Shown: positions 22,625 through 28,030 of the stretch, in pieces | Numbering within the stretch: the first letter of the stretch is position 1 | Layout of the letters: each line of letters starts with the position of its first letter | NCBI GenBank assembly: GCA_015711895.1 | Contig: JACVJH010000037.1 | Span: 1 to 28,030, forward strand | Length of the DNA: 28,030 bases | Direction of reading: 5' to 3' | Source: Candidatus Solincola tengchongensis | GTDB taxonomy: Bacteria; Actinomycetota; Geothermincolia; Geothermincolales; RBG-13-55-18 | Notes under the pieces: generated by a model | The model's input: only the letters and a program-made list of their open reading frames with translations | The model's database searches: none | Told to the model about the DNA's origin: nothing | Position numbers and translations under genes: made by a program

Positions 22625-24172
22625 GTGAAGCCGGTGAGGAGGATGCTCAGAAGGCTGGGAAAAGTGGTCGCCTGGTGTTCGACCTGCGGCGTCGCGGCGC
22701 CTGTATGCTGTGCGCGCCGTTTCCGCAGCGAGAGGCGCGAACCCGTGGTCTGGTCGCCGGGGAAGGGGGAGGCGCTTCTTATAAGGAACGCAGAGGTAGT
22801 GGACGTGGTGGGCGGCACCATGCTCCACAAGCGGAGCATTGTGGTGAGGGATGGGCGCATTGTCGAGGTGGCGACGGAGAAGAGGGGGGCGGAAGCGGTA
22901 TACGACAAGGTGATGGACGCCTCGGGGGCCTTCGTGATACCAGGCCTGATAAACGCCCATTGCCACACCCTGCTCCCCTCCACCCTATCCCTCGCCCCGG
23001 ATGTCCTGGCCTCCATGAGGCGCCAGGTGGAGAGATGTTTGGAGGAGTGCGTGGTCCACGGGGTGACCACGGTCAGGGACGCCGGGTCGCTCCCGCTTCT
23101 CCTCAAGGGGTTCGCGGAGCGCATAGAGAGGGGCGAGCTCCTGGGGCCGCGCGTCTTTTTCGCCGGTTCCTTCATCAACGTGCCCGGCGGTTACCCGGAT
23201 TTCATGCCTCCCACGCCCGCCTGGCTGGCGGAGAGGTGGGGGCGGTTCGGGTACCAGGTAAGGACTCCCGGCGAGGTGGAGGAGGCGGTGGAGAGGAATG
23301 CCTGGGACGGAGCCTGCTTCATAAAGACCGCCTTCGACGACCGCTCCCTCTTCGTGGGACAGAAGCCCCTCTCCGTCATGGACGATGACCTTCTCGGCAG
23401 GCTGGTCGAGGCGGCCCACGAAAGGGGCTTGAAGGTCTCCGCCCATCACCGCTTCCGCCGCGGCTTCCGGCGCGGCGTGAATTTTGGCCTGGACGGCATG
23501 GAGCACCTCCCCGCCGACGAGGTACTCGATGACCGGGAGGTGGAGAGGTTCGTCTCCGCGGGGATGTACGTGGTGCCCACGGTATCCGTGGCCTGGGCGC
23601 TTGGCGGCATGAGCCGGGGGGATCCGTACCTCGACGACCCCCTGGTGCGGCGAAGCCTGGACAATCGCAGGGAGGTCCTGCGCAACCTCTACCCGTCGCT
23701 TTTCGAGCCTCCCATCTACCGCTCAATAATGCGGACGGAGAGGAACTCCCGCGACCCCTCCTTCCCGGAACGGCGCCATCTCATGTACGTCGTGGATCCC
23801 AAGATATTCACCCAGGGCCTTGTGGTGGGGCGGGAGAACCTGAACCGTCTCTACCACGCCGGTGCGCTCATCGGCTGCGGGAACGACGGCGGGGTCCCTC
23901 AACTGACCCCGGCCCTTTTGGGCTTGGAGATGGTGCTTCTCGCCGAGCTCACGGACATGGCGCCCGTGGACGTCCTGCGTTCCGCGACCATCAACAACGC
24001 TCGCATCCTGGGGATGGAGGGTGATTTGGGGAGCGTGGAGAAGGGGAAGCTGGCTGACCTGGTGATCCTGCCCGGGAATCCGCTGCAGAACATGGAACAC
24101 GTCATGCGGCCTAACGCGGTGTTCAAGGAGGGGAGGCTGGTCTATTCCGACCGGCGCTATGAGGTGCGGTAG
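22625..24172 (+). CDS. Metal-dependent amidohydrolase
   Basis: A 515-residue member of the amidohydrolase superfamily, imidazolonepropionase/prolidase-like branch, which hydrolyses amide or related bonds with one or two metal ions. All ligands are visible: H112-C-H114, K234 (FIKTAFDD, probably carboxylated), H274 or H275 (SAHH), H294 (MEHLP) and D421 (GNDGG). The N-terminal beta-sandwich strands (ALLIRNAEVVDVVGG) and the C-terminal GDLGSVEKGKLADLVIL are typical. The start is unsure. GTG 22625 gives a 50-residue leader with four cysteines (C18, C21, C28, C29) ahead of the core, whereas GTG 22745 would begin directly at the core. The substrate is unknown. An acyltransferase gene follows after 176 bp. 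Confidence 0.9.
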   Translation: MKPVRRMLRRLGKVVAWCSTCGVAAPVCCARRFRSERREPVVWSPGKGEALLIRNAEVVDVVGGTMLHKRSIVVRDGRIVEVATEKRGAEAVYDKVMDASGAFVIPGLINAHCHTLLPSTLSLAPDVLASMRRQVERCLEECVVHGVTTVRDAGSLPLLLKGFAERIERGELLGPRVFFAGSFINVPGGYPDFMPPTPAWLAERWGRFGYQVRTPGEVEEAVERNAWDGACFIKTAFDDRSLFVGQKPLSVMDDDLLGRLVEAAHERGLKVSAHHRFRRGFRRGVNFGLDGMEHLPADEVLDDREVERFVSAGMYVVPTVSVAWALGGMSRGDPYLDDPLVRRSLDNRREVLRNLYPSLFEPPIYRSIMRTERNSRDPSFPERRHLMYVVDPKIFTQGLVVGRENLNRLYHAGALIGCGNDGGVPQLTPALLGLEMVLLAELTDMAPVDVLRSATINNARILGMEGDLGSVEKGKLADLVILPGNPLQNMEHVMRPNAVFKEGRLVYSDRRYEVR

Positions 24173-24191
24173 GGAGCGTGGCGGGAGGCTC

Positions 24192-24216
24192 CGCGGCGCG
24201 TAAGCGCCCCGCCGCG
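24192..24216. other. GC-rich hairpin between amidohydrolase and acyltransferase
   Basis: CGCGGCG (24192-24198) pairs with CGCCGCG (24210-24216), and alternatively GGCGC-GTAA-GCGCC (24195-24208). No T-tract follows. It could attenuate or terminate transcription from the amidohydrolase gene. Confidence 0.4.
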
Positions 24217-24348
24217 AAGGGAAGGCTGGAGAAGGCGGCATGTCGCGGCTTGGGTACGATACCGGAGAGGACTGTGAATATCCCTAATCTGGTAAATAGA
24301 GGAAATCTTCCCGGAAGCTGAACGACGGTTCTTGAGGAGCGGGAGAAC

Positions 24349-25155
24349 ATGTGGCTGCGTTACGTGATATTGAGGATACCTTTCGCCCTGGTGGCCCGCT
24401 CGAGGAAGTACGACCTCCGGGTGAGCGGGAGGGAGAACGTCCCGAGATACGGGCCCTTCATCGTGGTCTGCAACCACCAGAGCAGCGTGGACATCATAGC
24501 CGTGGCGCTGGCCCTGAAACCGGTGCTCATCCACCGCCAGATCTGGCCCTGGGCCAAGAAGGAGATCCAGACCGGGGCGGAGGGTCTCCTGGGAAAGCTG
24601 CTCTGGAAGGTCTTCGGGGTCATCCCCATCGACCGCTCCGGAGGGGACAATTCCGAGGCCATACGCCGGAGCCTTGAGCACCTGCGGCGGGGTGAGCTGG
24701 TCCTCGTCTTCCCGGAGGGCACACGGAGCAAACCGGGGGAGGTCAAGCCTTTCCAGTTCGGGGTGGCCAACCTGGCCCGCGCCGCGCCCGCGCCCATCCT
24801 CCCCGTGGCCGTCTACCGGAGGGAGGACGGCGGGGTGCAGGTGAACATCGGGAAGCTCTTCACCCTCCCGCCCAAGCGGCGGATGTACGAGGTGCTGGAG
24901 GAGCTGGGGGAAAAGGCCGAGGGCCGCTTCGTCCAGCAGGTGGAGACCCTTGGCCAGTGGGCGGAGACCGTCCCCCGGGACCGCAAGGGCATGAAGCTCA
25001 TCACTCGTATGATCCACATCGTGACCGAGTTCGTGTCTCGCAAGGACATACCCTTCGACATCTTCTTCCGCCTGGCCGAGGAGGAGGACAACGAGTTCAT
25101 CCGCGACCGGGTCATGGAGCTGCTCCCCCCGGGGTGGAGGAAGGTCAAGGCCTGA
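24349..25155 (+). CDS. plsC: 1-acyl-sn-glycerol-3-phosphate acyltransferase (PlsC-like)
   Basis: A 268-residue lipid acyltransferase that would add the second acyl chain to lysophosphatidic acid at the inner membrane face. The acceptor box N42-H43-x4-D48 (NHQSSVD), the ID-R box (VIPIDRSGG) and FPEGTRSKPG (121-130) are all present, so it should be active. The N-terminal 20 residues are a short hydrophobic segment. Residues from about 155 (IGKLFTLPPKRRM onward) form a charged extension longer than in minimal PlsC, of unknown role. GGGAG and GAGGAG lie just before the ATG. The upstream amidohydrolase is on the same strand, but a hairpin and 176 bp separate them, so co-transcription is uncertain. 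Specificity within the acyltransferase family is inferred. Confidence 0.9.
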   Translation: MWLRYVILRIPFALVARSRKYDLRVSGRENVPRYGPFIVVCNHQSSVDIIAVALALKPVLIHRQIWPWAKKEIQTGAEGLLGKLLWKVFGVIPIDRSGGDNSEAIRRSLEHLRRGELVLVFPEGTRSKPGEVKPFQFGVANLARAAPAPILPVAVYRREDGGVQVNIGKLFTLPPKRRMYEVLEELGEKAEGRFVQQVETLGQWAETVPRDRKGMKLITRMIHIVTEFVSRKDIPFDIFFRLAEEEDNEFIRDRVMELLPPGWRKVKA

Positions 25156-25488
25156 GCGCGGCAGTCGAAATAGAACATAGAAAAGGACGTCTTGAGCTGC
25201 CTGGGGGACTTCTAAGCAGCGGAAGAGGGCGTCGGGCGTGTGCGCGCGGTAGGGCTCCATGGAGGCAGGGTGGAGGATGAGCGTCGAGGCCAGGGGTTTC
25301 CGCCGCACTCATTCGTCTCAGGGGGTGAAGGATATTGGTGGCTCCGGCTACGAGAGGGGAAAGATAAGGAATCACGAATCAATAAGTAAAGGCCGGATGA
25401 AGAGGATGCAAGGTCAAGCGAAGTCTGGGCGTAGAGGCCGGAAGATGAGGGTGAGGGTTTTGCGGACCATCAGGGCGGGAGGACGAGC
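25156..25488. other. Intergenic region without recognised features
   Basis: A 333-bp spacer between the acyltransferase and the second CxxC protein. I see no gene, convincing promoter or terminator; short frames here are not gene-like. A GGCCGGATGAAGAGG / GGCCGGAAGATGAGG near-repeat (25391 and 25437) is the only oddity. Confidence 0.4.
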
Positions 25489-26547
25489 ATGGAGAGGAAG
25501 AAATGGGCCTGTGGACATTGCGGCCTTCCCCGCGGGATAGGGAAGGGCAACGCCTGGCACAACAACGGGGTGATCACGGCGAAGCAGCCGCCCCACATAA
25601 GGGGTACCCTCTATGACGTGGAGGAGCTCAACAACCTCTTTCCCGCCATCTCGCGGCGCATCGACTTCGACATCACCCGGCTGGTCATCGAGGGAAAGCG
25701 GAAGGACGGAGTGCGTTACACCCGTTCCCTCATCGAGAACCTGCGCCGGGCGGGAAAGGATCCCTCGCCCCTGGACGTCTTCCACATGATTACCCATTTC
25801 TGCGCCTACTGGGGGTTGGGCATCGCGGAGGTGCTCGAGTATCGGGAGGGGGAGATCCTCTCCATAAAAACGCCAGACTATTACAGCGATCCCATGGCCC
25901 GGGGAGACTGGGCGGGCGTCTTCGAGGCGGCGGACGGGAGGAGGGGAGACCCGCGCTGGAGGGACGAGGAAGCGCGGGACATCATCGACGTCGTGGCCGT
26001 GGAGGGAGAGCCGGTGCTCGAGGAGCGCATCGAGCAGGAGGTGGAGCTGGGCATCCCCTTCGTGGAGGAGGGAGACCTCGAGTACCGCTACTGTCCGGAG
26101 TGCGGCGTCCCCATGGCAGTTTCCGAGCAGTTCGAGTGGAACCCCGAGATCTCTCTCATCCGGGAACGCATCAGCGGGAGGCGGTTCATCCTCCACAACA
26201 CCAACGGCATCGTGGCCGTGGTCCGCGTCCTGGAGGAGGAGCTGGGAGAGGAGGTAGGGGGCATCATCGCCGAGATAAGCCGCGATTACGCCCGGGGGTA
26301 TTACGGGGAGATAAAGGACCGCACCTCCCTGGAGGCCGAGCTCCTGAAGTTCCCCCTGCGGAGCTGGGGAAGGACCGCGACGATGAAGAAAGAGGACGGG
26401 GGTTACAGGGTGAGGATCGTCAACCCGTACTCGCCCCCCGTAATCGCCGGGCGACTCTGGGGCCTCCGGGAGGTCTTCGGGGAGAGGGAGTTCCGGCTGG
26501 CGGGCATGGAAAAGGGTCAGGGGTACGTGGATGTGCGCTTGAGCTAA
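25489..26547 (+). CDS. Unrecognised internally duplicated CxxC protein (family copy 2)
   Basis: A 352-residue paralogue of the protein at 13176-14246; GGGAGG lies just before the ATG. Half 1 opens C8-G-H-C11-G-L-P with W23-H-N-N-G-V-I; half 2 opens C202-P-E-C205-G-V-P with a later W. The CxxC pairs sit at nearly the same positions as in copy 1 (203/206 there), so the two-half layout is conserved although overall sequence has diverged strongly. Half 2 continues with EELGEEVGGI and NPYSPPVIAGRLWGLREVFG, matching NPCYPLILVGTVQGMYERLTG-like sequence in copy 1. The C-terminal parts recall V4R small-molecule-binding domains. There is no signal peptide or membrane segment, so it is probably cytoplasmic. 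Function is unknown; metal binding through the CxxC pairs is inference. It stands alone between spacers of 333 and 432 bp. Confidence 0.88.
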   Translation: MERKKWACGHCGLPRGIGKGNAWHNNGVITAKQPPHIRGTLYDVEELNNLFPAISRRIDFDITRLVIEGKRKDGVRYTRSLIENLRRAGKDPSPLDVFHMITHFCAYWGLGIAEVLEYREGEILSIKTPDYYSDPMARGDWAGVFEAADGRRGDPRWRDEEARDIIDVVAVEGEPVLEERIEQEVELGIPFVEEGDLEYRYCPECGVPMAVSEQFEWNPEISLIRERISGRRFILHNTNGIVAVVRVLEEELGEEVGGIIAEISRDYARGYYGEIKDRTSLEAELLKFPLRSWGRTATMKKEDGGYRVRIVNPYSPPVIAGRLWGLREVFGEREFRLAGMEKGQGYVDVRLS

Positions 26548-26910
26548 CCCTGGACGTCCGGTCCCCTTCCCTTCCCATTCCCTGATCCCACCCATATATC
26601 TCCGCCATATGGCCCGGTGACGGGGCCTTCCGGGGCTCTTGAACGCCGGGAGAGGAAGGACCAGGGTCGCGGCGCAGGTAAAGAGGAAAAGCATATGCGG
26701 GCCTCCGGGGTGGGCAGGGCTTTTTACGTTGCTTTCGTCGCATTCCCACCGAGACGATTCAGCGCGGCAAGGGCTCCCGGTGGGGCATGGTCCCGCATCG
26801 GTTTCCTCTCGACGGCGGTAAGCCGCTCTGAGGTGGATTCGCTTATCATTCCCGCAGGCACTTCAGGGGCGAGAAGAAGCAAGAGATCAACCCGACAGGC
26901 GATATAAATA

Positions 26911-26939
26911 TTGACTACTAAAACGATAGTAATTATAGT
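26911..26939 (+). promoter_or_regulatory. Sigma-70 promoter of cysK
   Basis: TTGACT (26911-26916), a 17-bp spacer and TATAGT (26934-26939), each one base off consensus. The start would be near 26946, giving a leader of about 35 nt. Confidence 0.75.
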
Positions 26940-26943
26940 AATT
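26916..26943. promoter_or_regulatory. Operator candidate overlapping the cysK promoter
   Basis: ATAGTAATT is repeated in tandem (26926-26934 and 26935-26943), covering the -10 box. TACTA (26916-26920) and TAGTA (26927-26931) form an inverted repeat around AAACGA in the promoter spacer. This layout fits repressor binding, for example by a sulfur- or cysteine-responsive regulator. The regulator is not in the window. Confidence 0.45.
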
Positions 26944-26979
26944 TTAATTTTGGATGAAGATGAGAGGAAAGGAGGCGTG

Positions 26980-27918
26980 GTGGCCAGGCTCTACGCGGAC
27001 ATCACCCAGACTGTGGGAAACACCCCATTGGTGAGGTTGAACCGAGTGACGGAAGGCATCGGGGCGGAGGTGTACGCCAAGCTGGAGTCCTTCAACCCGC
27101 TTTCCAGCGTGAAGGACCGCATCGGGGTGAGCATGATCGAGGACGCCGAGCGGCGAGGGAGACTGGGAGAGGACAGCGTGATCGTCGAGCCCACCAGCGG
27201 GAACACGGGCATCGCCCTGGCCTTCGTCTGCGCCGCCCGTGGTTACCGGCTCATCCTCACCATGCCCGAGACCATGAGCCTGGAAAGGAGGAAGCTCCTC
27301 GAGGTGCTGGGAGCCGAGCTGGTTCTCACCCCGGGTTCCGAGGGCATGAAGGGGGCGGTGGCCAAGGCCGAAGAGCTGGTGCGCACCATCCCGGGGGCCC
27401 TGATGCTCCAACAGTTCGAGAACCCGGCCAACCCGGCTGTCCACCGCCTGACCACCGCCCGGGAGATATGGGAGGATACCGACGGGAAGGCGGACATCCT
27501 GGTGAGCGGGGTGGGCACCGGGGGGACGCTCACCGGCGTGGCCGAGGCGATCAAGGAACGCAAGCCGGAGTTCTACGTGGTGGCCGTGGAGCCGGAGGCC
27601 TCACCGGTACTCTCGGGCGGCGAGCCGGGCCCGCACAAGATCCAGGGCATCGGGGCCGGCTTCGTCCCCAAAGTGCTCCGGACGGAGCTCATAGACGAGA
27701 TCGTGAGGGTGAGAGACGAGGACGCCGGCGCCATGGCCCGGAGGCTGGCCCGGGAGGAAGGAATACTGGTAGGAATATCCTCCGGGGCCGCCGCCTGGGC
27801 GGCGCTGGAGGTGGCCCGCCGGCCGGAGAACCGGGGCAAGATGCTGGTGGTCATCCTTCCCGATACGGGGGAGCGATACCTTTCCACCTGGCTCTTCGAA
27901 TCCACCGTCTCCCCCTGA
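26980..27918 (+). CDS. cysK: Cysteine synthase (O-acetylserine sulfhydrylase)
   Basis: A 312-residue PLP enzyme that makes cysteine from O-acetylserine and sulfide. The GTG at 26980 is preferred: AAAGGAGG lies 4 bp upstream and the protein then begins MARLYADITQ, as is usual for CysK. The neighbouring GTG at 26977 is too close to that site. The longer frame from TTG 26911 runs through the promoter. The PLP lysine is K45 in SSVKDR, the substrate loop is TSGNTG (72-77), the phosphate cup is GVGTGGT, and the C-terminal GISSGAA is present. Length is normal for CysK rather than cystathionine beta-synthase or CysM. It stands alone with its own strong promoter; no other sulfur genes are seen. Confidence 0.96.
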   Translation: MARLYADITQTVGNTPLVRLNRVTEGIGAEVYAKLESFNPLSSVKDRIGVSMIEDAERRGRLGEDSVIVEPTSGNTGIALAFVCAARGYRLILTMPETMSLERRKLLEVLGAELVLTPGSEGMKGAVAKAEELVRTIPGALMLQQFENPANPAVHRLTTAREIWEDTDGKADILVSGVGTGGTLTGVAEAIKERKPEFYVVAVEPEASPVLSGGEPGPHKIQGIGAGFVPKVLRTELIDEIVRVRDEDAGAMARRLAREEGILVGISSGAAAWAALEVARRPENRGKMLVVILPDTGERYLSTWLFESTVSP

Positions 27919-28030
27919 AGCGGAGCGGGGTCGGGGGGCGGTGCGGTTGGGCTAAACCATTACCGGGAGTCGAGCAAGGTCATCGCCTGGTGAGGGCGTG
28001 TTTCTTGAGAATAGGCAAGGAGAGATTCGA

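Larger units (their letters stand above)
26548..26979. other. Intergenic region upstream of cysteine synthase
   Basis: A 432-bp spacer. Its last 80 bp are strikingly AT-rich and carry the cysK promoter and repeats. The first part has only a weak stem (GGCCC/GGGCC, 26611-26627). Frames in this region are not gene-like. Confidence 0.5.

Noticed and set aside
27990..28030. Possible start of another gene (GTG at 27990, reading MRACFLRIGKERF)
   Set aside because: Only 13 codons remain before the edge and no clear ribosome site precedes it; cannot be supported.

Overview
The window is GC-rich, densely coding bacterial DNA with long intergenic spacers: 15 protein genes (one cut by the left edge, one carrying an internal stop) and no rRNA or tRNA that I could recognise. 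Codon usage is high-GC throughout. The mix is an MmgE/PrpD protein, a tungsten-type aldehyde ferredoxin oxidoreductase, an acyl-CoA ligase, a CHASE4 histidine kinase, and a secreted protein with YFAEGTTRPGF-type surface repeats. This suggests an environmental, probably anaerobic or facultative lineage of Actinomycetota (the deep-branching Geothermincolia/OPB41 type). That placement is inference from gene content only.

Layout. 1-4179 (+ strand): the 3' part of an MmgE/PrpD gene, a MarR regulator, and a two-gene DrrA/DrrB-like ABC exporter. The exporter is preceded by a TTGACA promoter and a clean palindrome that looks like the MarR operator. 4180-4984: a spacer with a decayed ~187-bp duplication. 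4985-9262: a very large secreted multicopper oxidase with three exact-period 111-residue repeats in front and a fibronectin-III-like tail. It is followed by a strong hairpin. 9786-12735: aldehyde ferredoxin oxidoreductase converging, with only 10 bp between stops, on a DUF362-type protein with two [4Fe-4S] motifs. 13176-14246: an unrecognised, internally duplicated CxxC protein, separated by a bidirectional terminator from a convergent FadD-like acyl-CoA ligase (14385-16082) that has an in-frame TAG. 16514-21610 (- strand): an orphan hybrid-sensing histidine kinase and a CrtI-like FAD oxidoreductase. 21611-22624: a spacer carrying a 109-bp tandem repeat, two copies identical and a third diverged. 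22625-25155 (+): a metal-dependent amidohydrolase and a PlsC-type acyltransferase. 25489-26547 (+): a second copy of the duplicated CxxC protein family. 26980-27918 (+): cysteine synthase behind a near-consensus promoter with a tandem 9-bp repeat.

How the genes relate. Only the ABC exporter pair, with MarR as likely local repressor, is clearly an operon. FadD, PlsC and MmgE/PrpD point to fatty-acid or carboxylic-acid metabolism, and the oxidoreductase/DUF362 pair to ferredoxin-linked redox chemistry, but they are separate units. The most unusual content is the pair of paralogous, internally duplicated CxxC proteins 11 kb apart. Their half-domains share a C-x2-C-G-x-P...W...I knuckle and an N-P-x-x-P-x3-G-type helix reminiscent of V4R ligand-binding domains. 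They may be an undescribed small-molecule or metal-binding family.
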